From Planctomycetota bacterium (GTDB lineage Bacteria; Planctomycetota; Phycisphaerae; WQYP01), in assembly GCA_021785155.1 (NCBI GenBank), contig JAJYGE010000526.1, positions 1 through 16,153 on the forward strand: a stretch of DNA of 16,153 bases, given 5' to 3'. Below, piece by piece: positions 1 through 7,173 of this stretch (its first letter is position 1; each line of letters starts with the position of its first letter). The translations under genes and the position numbers were made by a program. The notes under the pieces are model-generated. The model searched no databases and was not told where the DNA came from. It worked only from the letters and a program-made list of their open reading frames with translations.

Positions 1-221
1 TTTGCCATCAGCTTGTTACGACGTATTTTTACTTCGCCATCCATAGCGACCGCAAGCATACCAGCGCAAAGACAAATGCGCCAGCGCCATTATTGCGAAT
101 ATTTGCCGCGGAGCGGTAAACAGTTACAGCAGTAGAGGCTCGGCGCGCCGGGACTGTCGCAAGATGAGGCAACCCCCGCGATCGACTTACTCCTTTCTCA
201 ACATTGACGACTGCCTTGCAA

Positions 222-292
222 AACGCGCGGTGCAAGCACACGCGGCTAAAAGGGGATGGGGTGGACTGGTACACTGCCCGGATGTATTGCCA
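222..292 (+). repeat. Dispersed intergenic repeat, copy 1
   Basis: This 71-nt stretch aligns without gaps to 14198-14268. The first 37 nt match at 32 positions, including an identical 13-nt core (CACGCGGCTAAAA). A 20-nt middle part has diverged, and the last 14 nt match at 12 positions. Both copies lie in gene-free DNA on the same strand. Parallel reading frames through both copies share a pattern N-A-R-x-K-x-T-R-L-K-x-D, so a decayed coding element is possible. I do not recognise the family. Confidence 0.45.
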
Positions 293-525
293 CACCTGCG
301 GCAAAGGAATGTAAGATAATTACTCTCGGCGCCATGCGATTCCAACGTAGAAATATTCCGTCTTAATGTATACTTTCTCACGGATTAGAGAATTCCCGCA
401 CTTCCGATAATGCGAGCCTGCTGATTGTGCCGATACTAAAAATCAGGCGATAGCCGGTGACGGGTGCGTTTATGGATGGGCGCGAAGATGAAAATCATAG
501 TTGCGTGTCAAAGCGGCTTGGCTCG

Positions 526-554
526 TTGACACACTTATTCGTATAAGCGATTAT
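526..554 (+). promoter_or_regulatory. Candidate sigma70-type promoter of sucAB
   Basis: A perfect TTGACA at 526-531 is followed after 17 nt by GATTAT (549-554, four of six matches to TATAAT). This gives a leader of about 75-95 nt before sucA. A second possible -10 (TACACT, 589-594) lies downstream without a good -35. Called from sequence alone. Confidence 0.4.
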
Positions 555-637
555 ATGAGGTTGATTTCACTGGCGACATTTAATTCGCTACACTAGTCTA
601 TAGAGAGTTGATGTTGTATGGGCGATGAACAGCCCGG

Positions 638-3526
638 ATGCTTTTTCGGAGTAAATACGTGGTTACGTCGGATGTTGTCGGAAGTGATTGCAATAAATCG
701 CTGGAGGGATTGAGTCCAGAATTTTTACAAAATCTTTACGAACAATGGAAGCAAAACCCGGAAGCCATTGATCCACAGTGGCAATGGTTTTTTCGCGGCT
801 TTGATCTGGCTTCGGATACGCCTCCCGCCCGTGTCAGCATGGCCGTGACGACGCACGCACCGGAGGAAGGTGAACCGGATTTGCAGATATCCGATCTGGT
901 TCATAGCTACCGTGAACTCGGACATTTGATCGCTGATCTCGATCCGCTGGGACATAACGCCACCGAACATCCGCTGCTTAGCCTGGATGAGTTTCATTTA
1001 AGCGAAGCGGATCTCGATCGATCCGTGAATGCCGGAAATTTCGGCGGCGGCGGGCGTGTACCGTTGCGGCAACTTATTACCATGCTGCGGAGCACCTATT
1101 GCGGCACGCTGGCGGTTGAATATATGGACATTCGTGATCCGGATCAGCGTCAATTCCTTCAGGATATGATGGAACCAACCCTTAACAAGCCGCAGTTATC
1201 CGATGATGATCGCAAGTTCATCATGTCGCGTCTGGCGGCATCGGAGGATTTTGAATTATTTCTGCAGCGCCGGCACCCGACCACCAAAAGGTTCAGTATT
1301 GAGGGCGCGGAATCTCTCATTAATCTGCTGGATGAAGTGGTGGAACAGGGTGCCAATAACGGAGTCGATGAAATTGTCATAGGCATGCCGCACCGTGGCC
1401 GGCTTAATGTGCTGGCTCATACCATGCACAAGCCTTATGAGATGATTATGGCCGAGGTGCTGGATCGTCCGCAGAAGTCCCAGGGAGACGGCGATGTGAA
1501 ATATCATCTCGGATACGCTTATGACTACACCACGCGCGCGGGTCGATCGGTGCATCTATCTCTTTCGGCCAATCCCAGCCACCTTGAAATTGTTGATCCC
1601 GTGGTGGAAGGTATTGTCCGGGCCAAGCAAAACCGCAAGGGCGATGCCACGCGGCAACGTGTCATGCCGGTGCTGATGCACGGAGATGCCGCGTTTACCG
1701 GCCAGGGCATTGTGGCTGAAACGTTGTATCTTTCCGAACTGGAAGCTTATCGCACCGGCGGCACGGTGCATATTATCGTCAACAACCAGATCGGCTTTAC
1801 CACCAACCCCGGCGACGGACGATTCACACGCTATCCCACTGATGTGGCCAAGGCCATTCAAGCCCCGGTGTTTCACGTTAATGGAGACGATCCCGAAGCG
1901 GTGGTGCAGGCCGCCCGACTGGCCATCGCATTTCGTCAGCGTTTCAAAGCCGATGTGATTATCGACCTGGTGTGTTATCGTCGCCGGGGCCATAATGAAA
2001 TGGATGATCCCAGTGTCACACAACCGGTGATGTATCGAGACATTGCGAGCCATCCCACCACGCGGCAGCTTTACGCCAAACATCTTCTGGATGCCGGACA
2101 GATTACGGTCATTGAGCTTGATGATATGGCGCGCGACGTACATGAACGCATGGATAAAGCGCATGAATACGCGCAGACGTTCAAACCCACGGAAGCGCCG
2201 CCGCCGGTGCATGGCCCGTGGAAAGACCTGCTGAAAGTGCCGCGTGATATCCGCGATTGGCGCGTGGATACGGCCGTGAGTTCCCAACAGCTTCTGGCGA
2301 TCGCGGAAAAAGTCTGCAAATTTCCCGATGATTTTTCACCCCACCCGAAAGTCGCGCAAATGTACAAGCTGCGGCTTGATGCGGTGCGCAAGGGCGAAGG
2401 CATCGACTGGGGTAACGGTGAAATGCTGGCCCTTGGCTCATTGCTCAATGAGGGCATCTGGGTGCGCCTGACCGGGCAGGATGTTTGCCGGGGAACATTC
2501 AGCCATCGCAATGCGGTAGTTTTTGATTCGGAAAACGGTAATTCCTATAATCCGCTGGCAGCATTTGGCGAAGCCAAGGCCCGATTCACGATCATCAACA
2601 CCATGCTCTCGGAATTGGCGGTGGTGGGATTTGAATACGGATTTTCTTCCGCGGACCCCCACGCCCTGGTGATGTGGGAAGCGCAGTTCGGCGATTTTGT
2701 GAACATGGCCCAGCCGATCGTTGATCAGTTTCTTGTCAGCGCGGAAACCAAATGGGGTAAATATAACGGCCTGGTCATGCTGCTTCCGCATGGTTATGAA
2801 GGCCAGGGACCGGAGCATTCCCATGCCCGACTCGAGCGTTTCCTGCAACTGGCCGCGGAAGATAATATTCAAGTGTGCAACCCCACCACACCGGCGCAAT
2901 ACTTCCATCTGCTGCGGCGACAAATGCACCGCAGCTTCCGCAAGCCGCTGATTATCATGGCCCCAAAAAGTCTGCTGCGAAACAAGCTGGCGGTATCACG
3001 GCTGGAGGAATTCAGCGGCGGTCAATTTGAAGAAATTATCGATGAGATATCAAAACTGGATCGTTCACGCGTGCGGCGCGTACTGATTTGCAGCGGAAAG
3101 ATTTATTATGAACTCCTGGCCGAGCGAGAGAAAAATCGCATTACCGACATTGCGATTCTCCGTCTGGAACAGATTTATCCGTTCTACGCGGATCGACTTA
3201 CCGAAATCGCCCGCACCTATCCGCGCGGCGTGGAAATGGTATGGGTGCAGGAAGAACCTCGAAACAATGGGGTGTATCCATTTATTGGCGCGAAATTGCA
3301 TTATCACTGGCCGGGCATGCAGAAATTAACTTATATTGGCCGCAAGCCGTCGAGTTCACCGGCCGCGGGTTCGCATGAGCGGCATGTACACGAACAGGCG
3401 GAGATTCTGGCACGGGCGCTGAATCTGTCAGTGGCGGATGTTGTCGGCAAAGAATCTTCCGTCGCCAAACTTGAAGTCCGCCCCAGCGATGTGGAAGTGA
3501 CCGAAGGCGCGCCGATCGCCAAGTAA
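638..3526 (+). CDS. sucA: 2-oxoglutarate dehydrogenase E1 component
   Basis: Thiamine-diphosphate-dependent E1 subunit of the 2-oxoglutarate dehydrogenase complex: it decarboxylates 2-oxoglutarate and passes the succinyl group to the lipoyl arm of E2 (TCA cycle, cytoplasm). The 962-residue protein is collinear with E. coli SucA (933 aa). Visible landmarks are the N-terminal segment for E2 contact (LYEQWKQNPEAIDPQWQWFF, about 34-53), GMPHRGRLN (249-257), the ThDP-binding stretch starting HGDAAFTGQG (348 on) and reaching NNQIGF near 382, EAQFGDF (681-687) and HGYEGQGPEHS (718-728). After the usual end (ARALNL) there is an acidic tail of about 32 residues. Start choice: ATG 638 has no good Shine-Dalgarno sequence, whereas in-frame GTG 659 has GGAG at 648-651, seven bases upstream, and may be the real start. 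It is followed by sucB 141 nt downstream, probably co-transcribed; no lpdA (E3) is in the window. Confidence 0.97.
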   Translation: MLFRSKYVVTSDVVGSDCNKSLEGLSPEFLQNLYEQWKQNPEAIDPQWQWFFRGFDLASDTPPARVSMAVTTHAPEEGEPDLQISDLVHSYRELGHLIADLDPLGHNATEHPLLSLDEFHLSEADLDRSVNAGNFGGGGRVPLRQLITMLRSTYCGTLAVEYMDIRDPDQRQFLQDMMEPTLNKPQLSDDDRKFIMSRLAASEDFELFLQRRHPTTKRFSIEGAESLINLLDEVVEQGANNGVDEIVIGMPHRGRLNVLAHTMHKPYEMIMAEVLDRPQKSQGDGDVKYHLGYAYDYTTRAGRSVHLSLSANPSHLEIVDPVVEGIVRAKQNRKGDATRQRVMPVLMHGDAAFTGQGIVAETLYLSELEAYRTGGTVHIIVNNQIGFTTNPGDGRFTRYPTDVAKAIQAPVFHVNGDDPEAVVQAARLAIAFRQRFKADVIIDLVCYRRRGHNEMDDPSVTQPVMYRDIASHPTTRQLYAKHLLDAGQITVIELDDMARDVHERMDKAHEYAQTFKPTEAPPPVHGPWKDLLKVPRDIRDWRVDTAVSSQQLLAIAEKVCKFPDDFSPHPKVAQMYKLRLDAVRKGEGIDWGNGEMLALGSLLNEGIWVRLTGQDVCRGTFSHRNAVVFDSENGNSYNPLAAFGEAKARFTIINTMLSELAVVGFEYGFSSADPHALVMWEAQFGDFVNMAQPIVDQFLVSAETKWGKYNGLVMLLPHGYEGQGPEHSHARLERFLQLAAEDNIQVCNPTTPAQYFHLLRRQMHRSFRKPLIIMAPKSLLRNKLAVSRLEEFSGGQFEEIIDEISKLDRSRVRRVLICSGKIYYELLAEREKNRITDIAILRLEQIYPFYADRLTEIARTYPRGVEMVWVQEEPRNNGVYPFIGAKLHYHWPGMQKLTYIGRKPSSSPAAGSHERHVHEQAEILARALNLSVADVVGKESSVAKLEVRPSDVEVTEGAPIAK

Positions 3527-3667
3527 ACGCCGCTGGAACCTCCAGGCCCACCGGTGCCCCCCCCAGTGGCTGCCGCTCGGCGCTGCCGCCGCTTTCCCGG
3601 TAAGTTCCGGCGCGTTATAACGTGGGGGCGTTTAGGAAATATGCCGCGAGGCTAGGTCATTAACAGC

Positions 3668-4933
3668 ATGAAAGAATTAAAACGTATGAGTAACACACTC
3701 GTTGATCTGTTTGTCCCCGGCTTGGGGGAATCCGTCACGGAGGCTCGCATTGCCAATTGGGTAAAAGCCGATGGTGATCCGGTGACATCCGATGATGTGG
3801 TAGCGGAACTTGAAACCGACAAAGCCACCGTCGAATTACCCGCCGGCACGCAAGGGGTGCTGCGCATCGTTAAAACCGCGGGACAAACCGTCAACGTAGG
3901 CGATATTGTCGCCCGCATTGAGCAAGGCGCTGTCGGTAGCGCCAAGCCGGCCGCAAAAGCTGCGCCTGTTGCGTCAACAGCGGCCGGGCGCAGCACGGAC
4001 AAACCAGCCGCTAAAACGCTTTCACCGGCAGTGGAACGGATTGTCAAGGAAAACAATCTGGACCCCGCCGTAATATCTCCCACCGGTCCCGGAAATCGAC
4101 TTACCAAGGGCGATGTCGTACAGTTTTTGGAAACGCAAAACAGCACCCCCGCCGCGGCCGCCGCTCCGGCTCCGGCAGCGCGACCTGCTCCCCAAAAGCC
4201 GTCCCCCACCGCACCGCTCGCCAGGAGCGAAGGACCGGAGGAAACGCGCGTTGAAATGTCTAAATTGCGCGAAACCATTGCCCGCCGCCTTGTGGAAGCC
4301 CAGCACAGCGCCGCTATTCTCACAACCTTTAACGAAATTGATATGTCCGCGGTGATGGCCCTGCGCGAAAAATACAAAGAGAAGTTTGAAAAAACCCACA
4401 GCGTCGGACTGGGATTCCTTTCCTTTTTCGGCCGCGCGGTTTGTGCGGCGGTCAAGGCAGTGCCCATTGTCAATTCCCAGATTCAGGATCGCATTGTCAT
4501 TTATAAAAACAATGTTCATCTGGGCGTGGCGGTGGCTACGGAAAAAGGCCTGGTGGTGCCGGTGGTGCGCTATGCCAATAAGCTTTCCATGGCCCAGATT
4601 GAAACGGAAATTAAACGACTGGCCCAACGCGCCCGCGAAGGCAAAATTACGCTTGAAGAACTGGGCGGAGGCACATTTACGATCACCAACGGCGGCGTTT
4701 TCGGATCGCTATTGTCCACACCGATTCTCAATCCGCCGCAGAGCGCGATTCTGGGCCTGCACAAAATAGAAAAGAGGGCGGTGGTGGTCAATGACCAGAT
4801 TGTCATACGTCCGATGATGTACGTGGCACTGTCTTATGACCATCGCCTGATCGACGGGCAGCAGGCCGTGAGTTTCCTGGTGCATGTGAAGGAATCTCTG
4901 GAAGATCCCACGCGGTTGCTGCTGGAAGTTTAA
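3668..4933 (+). CDS. sucB: 2-oxoglutarate dehydrogenase E2, dihydrolipoamide succinyltransferase
   Basis: E2 core of the 2-oxoglutarate dehydrogenase complex, transferring succinyl from lipoyl-lysine to CoA. The domain order is standard. A lipoyl domain occupies about residues 10-85, with the lipoylated lysine K52 in ETDKATVE. An Ala/Pro linker leads to the peripheral-subunit-binding domain (about 117-155, [16 protein letters not shown]...). A second Ala/Pro linker leads to the catalytic acyltransferase domain (about 195-421), with active-site H392 and D396 in [10 protein letters not shown]. The lipoyl start ([13 protein letters not shown]) and sucA directly upstream favour the succinyl rather than the acetyl enzyme. 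ATG 3686 ([16 protein letters not shown]) is an equally plausible start, since neither start has a strong Shine-Dalgarno sequence. The 141-nt gap after sucA is GC-rich and shows no convincing terminator. Confidence 0.95.
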   Translation: MKELKRMSNTLVDLFVPGLGESVTEARIANWVKADGDPVTSDDVVAELETDKATVELPAGTQGVLRIVKTAGQTVNVGDIVARIEQGAVGSAKPAAKAAPVASTAAGRSTDKPAAKTLSPAVERIVKENNLDPAVISPTGPGNRLTKGDVVQFLETQNSTPAAAAAPAPAARPAPQKPSPTAPLARSEGPEETRVEMSKLRETIARRLVEAQHSAAILTTFNEIDMSAVMALREKYKEKFEKTHSVGLGFLSFFGRAVCAAVKAVPIVNSQIQDRIVIYKNNVHLGVAVATEKGLVVPVVRYANKLSMAQIETEIKRLAQRAREGKITLEELGGGTFTITNGGVFGSLLSTPILNPPQSAILGLHKIEKRAVVVNDQIVIRPMMYVALSYDHRLIDGQQAVSFLVHVKESLEDPTRLLLEV

Positions 4934-5013
4934 AATCTCCGGTTGACACCAATCAGAATCCGGTGCCCGGATGATCTCTTCCATGCCAACGAAACCCGCA
5001 CCGCAATCTCTAT

Positions 5014-5043
5014 TTTCCAAGGTTGGTTATTGTGCGATACACT
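5014..5043 (+). promoter_or_regulatory. Candidate promoter of tRNA-Arg
   Basis: TTTCCA (5014-5019, four of six matches to TTGACA) and TACACT (5038-5043), 18 nt apart. This would start transcription a few bases before the mature tRNA 5' end at 5055. Weak -35, reasonable -10. Confidence 0.3.
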
Positions 5044-5054
5044 ATTGTTCAGGC

Positions 5055-5128
5055 GCGCCCGTAGCTCAATTGGATAGAGCATCCGCCTTCTAAGCGGAAT
5101 GTTCCGGGTTCGAGTCCCGGCGGGCGCA
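5055..5128 (+). tRNA. tRNA-Arg (anticodon UCU)
   Basis: A full cloverleaf can be folded by eye. The acceptor stem is GCGCCCG/CGGGCGC, the D stem GCTC/GAGC, the anticodon stem TCCGC/GCGGA with loop CTTCTAA, and the T stem CCGGG/CCCGG with loop TTCGAGT. The discriminator base is A at 5128. The anticodon TCT at 5089-5091 reads AGA (Arg). CCA is not encoded. The gene lies between sucB and the leftward methyltransferase gene. Confidence 0.97.
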
Positions 5129-5210
5129 ATAGATAGGCATGCAGGCATCCACATACATCGTTATCGGCCCGCAAATCAGCCCCTGTCGAATCGGACCTGC
5201 TCGCTGGTAT

Positions 5211-6209
5211 TCACAGCAGTTGGAGTTGGCGTGGCTCTATTATTGGTGATGCACAGGCGTCGATGCCGGCAAGTATCGCTTTGACTTCGCTTTCGGAACG
5301 GTCAGCCAAAAAGCGGAATACAGATGATTTGGCGTAATTCGGCTCCAAGTCCACGGTTTTCCAGCGGCGTGCAAGTAATTCGGCGGCTTCCGCGGTGGTG
5401 CCGCTTCCGCCGAAGATGTCCACCACCATGTCACCGGGATCAGTCAGGAATTTTATGAAGAATTCGGGGAGCAGTCGCGGAAAGCGGGCGGAGTGCGGCT
5501 TGATTCCGAAGGTCTCGCATAGGCGGAGGTAGGTGCTGTTGCTCTCGGTATTTGGAAACTGCAGAAGATTTGAGGGAATAGCGCCGCCGTTATCCTTGCC
5601 AAAGGCCGCGCTGATATCATGCCCCGATGGGCGCTGCTTGGGGGTGTAGAATTTTTTTGCATCCTTCAGCAGCGTCTTCATACGTTCCGAATAAGGTGTC
5701 AGTACGTTGGAAATGTTGGCCTTGGGCCACGGTGTCTTGCTCAACCACCAGACGGTATTCACAGAATCCTTGGCGCGCAGCTTTCGTTTGTTGACCCATT
5801 CCACAGGCGATGGCAGCTTGCTGGGATTATGCCAGAAGAATTCCTCCGCTAAATGAAATTCATGCTGGTCCACATGCCGCAGCAGTACGCGATAGTTATA
5901 AAGTGAGCGAACCGGCACGCCGCGCTGATAAGCGCCGCCCATATCAAGAACATAGCTTCCCGTGGGCTTTAAAACCCGATGCACCAGCGGCGCAAAATTG
6001 CAGAGCCAGTCGATATATTCGTCCTGATTCCGGTTGCCATAGTCCTTTTCCCGCAACAGGGCGAAAGGCGGACTGGTTATTACGAGGTCAACGGAGTCCG
6101 GTTCGAGGACGGATAGCACATTCATGGAATCTCCAACAATGGCTTGGCCCAGCGGCGTCGTAAACGTCGGATGATCCAGTGGATTTCGGCGAAGATTATG
6201 AAGTATCAT
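5211..6209 (-). CDS. PvuII-like DNA N4-cytosine methyltransferase
   Basis: Modification enzyme of a type II R-M system. It is expected to transfer methyl from AdoMet to N4 of the inner cytosine of CAGCTG and so protect host DNA from the endonuclease encoded across the divergent promoter region. The 332-residue protein closely follows M.PvuII as I recall it: catalytic motif IV TSPPFALLREKDYG (SPPF at 46-49), FFWHNPSKLPSPVEWVNKRK, VNTVWWLSKTPWPK, and the AdoMet-binding DIFGGSGTT (264-272) near the C terminus. Motif IV before motif I is the beta-class order of amino-methyltransferases. ATG 6209 is preceded by a GGA about four bases upstream and a candidate promoter at 6258-6286. The gene ends 82 nt from the tRNA-Arg gene, which faces it. 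Confidence 0.93.
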   Translation of the reverse strand: MILHNLRRNPLDHPTFTTPLGQAIVGDSMNVLSVLEPDSVDLVITSPPFALLREKDYGNRNQDEYIDWLCNFAPLVHRVLKPTGSYVLDMGGAYQRGVPVRSLYNYRVLLRHVDQHEFHLAEEFFWHNPSKLPSPVEWVNKRKLRAKDSVNTVWWLSKTPWPKANISNVLTPYSERMKTLLKDAKKFYTPKQRPSGHDISAAFGKDNGGAIPSNLLQFPNTESNSTYLRLCETFGIKPHSARFPRLLPEFFIKFLTDPGDMVVDIFGGSGTTAEAAELLARRWKTVDLEPNYAKSSVFRFLADRSESEVKAILAGIDACASPIIEPRQLQLL

Positions 6210-6257
6210 TTTTCCAAGGCCCTACCCGGCACAATGTTGCGCTTTGTCTGTAGAGAA

Positions 6258-6286
6258 ATTTTACCTCTTCCTTATCCTTGATGCAA
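6258..6286 (-). promoter_or_regulatory. Candidate promoter of the methyltransferase gene
   Basis: On the minus strand, TTGCAT (6286-6281), a 17-nt spacer and TAAAAT (6263-6258, five of six matches to TATAAT) point to the methyltransferase start at 6209, leaving a leader of about 40 nt. The -35 is weak. It overlaps the imperfect dyad at 6271-6295. Confidence 0.4.
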
Positions 6287-6295
6287 TGGTATGAG
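6271..6295. promoter_or_regulatory. Candidate controller-protein operator (imperfect dyad)
   Basis: CTTATCC at the left pairs with GGTATGAG at the right as an imperfect inverted repeat centred at 6283: in the outer seven positions five are Watson-Crick pairs and one is G-T. It covers the likely -35 elements of both divergent promoters, where a C protein would be expected to act. The GACT-N3-AGTC boxes that I recall for C.PvuII are not visible, so this is only a positional candidate. Confidence 0.25.
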
Positions 6296-6306
6296 ATGAA
6301 TATTGA
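6278..6306 (+). promoter_or_regulatory. Candidate promoter of the controller-endonuclease genes
   Basis: TTGATG (6278-6283), 17 nt, TATTGA (6301-6306). If used, transcription would start at about 6313-6315, right on the ATG of the controller gene, giving a leaderless or nearly leaderless message. Leaderless controller transcripts are known for some R-M systems such as AhdI. The -10 match is poor. Confidence 0.3.
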
Positions 6307-6314
6307 GAAAGCGG

Positions 6315-6572
6315 ATGCGCGAAACGGATTTTACCCGGCGGTTTTCCAAATTACTGCGTGAGGCTCGCATTGCCAGCGGAATTTCGCAGGAGCAACTGGC
6401 GAATCGGGCCGGGATTCACCGCACCCACATCAGTTTGATTGAGCGGTCCCGACGTACTGTGCGCCTGGAGACGCTTGAGCGCCTTGCGCGAGCTTTGGAT
6501 ATTGAGCCAGCTAAACTCATCCCACCCGCCTCCAAACGGAAAGGAGGCCACCCCAATGCAACATCATCCTGA
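6315..6572 (+). CDS. R-M controller (C) protein, XRE-family helix-turn-helix
   Basis: Small DNA-binding regulator that in PvuII-type systems delays and then boosts endonuclease expression while tuning the methyltransferase. From ATG 6315 it is 85 residues, typical of C proteins. The XRE-type helix-turn-helix covers about residues 24-44 (SQEQLANRAGIHRTHISLIE), followed by the usual LETLERLARALDIEPAKL helices. The reading frame is also open from TTG 6303. I prefer ATG 6315 because the homology begins shortly after it and the candidate promoter would start there. The last 17 nt overlap the endonuclease gene, and the endonuclease Shine-Dalgarno sequence lies inside this gene, so the two are probably translated from one message. 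Confidence 0.88.
   Translation: MRETDFTRRFSKLLREARIASGISQEQLANRAGIHRTHISLIERSRRTVRLETLERLARALDIEPAKLIPPASKRKGGHPNATSS
6540..6547 (+). promoter_or_regulatory. Strong ribosome binding site of the endonuclease gene
   Basis: AAAGGAGG, eight bases before ATG 6556, within the 3' end of the controller gene. It fixes the endonuclease start at 6556 rather than at the upstream in-frame ATG 6439, which would add 39 residues that only mirror controller-gene sequence. Confidence 0.85.
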
Positions 6573-7071
6573 TTTTGAAAAGCTGCAGGAATTATTCCCT
6601 TACATCCGGCAATATCAGGATTTAGCCAGCAAGCATGGAATTCATGATATTTTTCAAGACAACGGCGGAAAACTTCTGCAAACACTGCTTATTCTGGGCA
6701 TGGAAGGGCTTGGTTGCCGCGAGGGAAATGACTGTCGTGATGCTGATGGAAATGAGTACGAGCTTAAATCAGTCAATATATTGCTGACCACCAGTATTTC
6801 GACGCATCATCACCTCAATCCTAAGATTATCAAAAAATACCGTAAGGTAATGGCCTGGTATTTCTCCGTTTACCGTGGCATTGAGTTAGTGGAGGTATGG
6901 CGAGTTGAGACGCGGGCATTGGAAAAATGGTTTAAGGCCCAGGAAAAGAAGTGGCATGAATCGGGCGGGCGAGACATCAACAATCCCAAGATTCCGTTGA
7001 GTTTCGTTCGACGGGTTGGAATTCTCGTGTTTAAGAATAATGATGGTAAAAACAACGGCGATTCCGAATGA
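6556..7071 (+). CDS. PvuII-like type II restriction endonuclease
   Basis: Homodimeric PD-(D/E)XK endonuclease expected to cut CAG^CTG to blunt ends. The 171-residue protein is close to R.PvuII (157 aa) throughout: DLASKHGIHDIFQDNGGKLL, EGNDCRDADGNEYELKS, STHHHLNP, and DINNPKIP near the C terminus. The catalytic residues map as D35, D59, E69 and K71 (PvuII D34, D58, E68, K70). The His triplet used by PvuII for recognition is H84-H86. All key residues are present, so the enzyme looks active. It has about 14 extra C-terminal residues (FVRRVGILVFKNNDGKNN...). The gene is visibly AT-richer than sucA or dnaE2, suggesting horizontal acquisition. It overlaps the controller gene by 17 nt and converges on dnaE2, whose end is 102 nt away. 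Confidence 0.95.
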   Translation: MQHHPDFEKLQELFPYIRQYQDLASKHGIHDIFQDNGGKLLQTLLILGMEGLGCREGNDCRDADGNEYELKSVNILLTTSISTHHHLNPKIIKKYRKVMAWYFSVYRGIELVEVWRVETRALEKWFKAQEKKWHESGGRDINNPKIPLSFVRRVGILVFKNNDGKNNGDSE

Positions 7072-7173
7072 CTTTCGGCGTCGCGACAATCTGGTGCGGT
7101 TCGGACATCATTCACGGTACTCCCGAATTGTGACGTGTGGGTCTTGTCTACCTGAAGTTCAGAGGGGTCACAG

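Larger units (their letters stand above)
1..637. other. Intergenic region upstream of sucA, no convincing gene
   Basis: I find no protein in any frame with recognisable family features; the open frames are short and rich in Arg, Cys and Trp, as in non-coding GC-rich DNA. The stretch contains one copy of a dispersed repeat (222-292) and a sigma70-like promoter near 526-554. At the extreme left edge the minus strand is open from about position 89 to 1, with possible ATG codons at 59 and 44 leading into a basic Lys/Arg-rich peptide. It could be the first codons of a leftward gene outside the window, but there is no clear ribosome binding site and I do not call it. Confidence 0.5.

Noticed and set aside
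1..89. Minus-strand open frame reaching the left edge, with ATGs at 59 and 44
   Set aside because: Too short to judge, no ribosome binding site, and the upstream part is Trp/Arg/Cys-rich. It may be the start of a gene beyond the window but cannot be supported.
29..304. 91-codon minus-strand open frame
   Set aside because: Composition is unlike a protein, it overlaps the dispersed repeat, and it has no Shine-Dalgarno sequence or family resemblance.
611..628. Five-codon leader peptide frame before sucA
   Set aside because: Very short, no regulatory codon bias or attenuator hairpins; likely chance.
1556..2287. 243-codon minus-strand open frame inside sucA
   Set aside because: It is antisense to a clearly conserved SucA region and rich in His and Arg, as expected of a shadow frame.
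3652..4473. 273-codon minus-strand open frame inside sucB
   Set aside because: Shadow of the Ala/Pro-rich linkers of SucB on the other strand; low complexity Ala/Ser/Thr.
6439..6555. 39-codon upstream extension of the endonuclease
   Set aside because: It lies wholly within the controller gene and has no match to PvuII; the strong ribosome binding site at 6540-6547 sets the start at 6556.
7128..7170. Possible hairpin (GTGAC/GTCAC arms) and small palindrome CTGAAGTTCAG between the endonuclease and dnaE2
   Set aside because: The loop is too large and the inner palindrome too short; there is no T-run, so it is not a convincing terminator.
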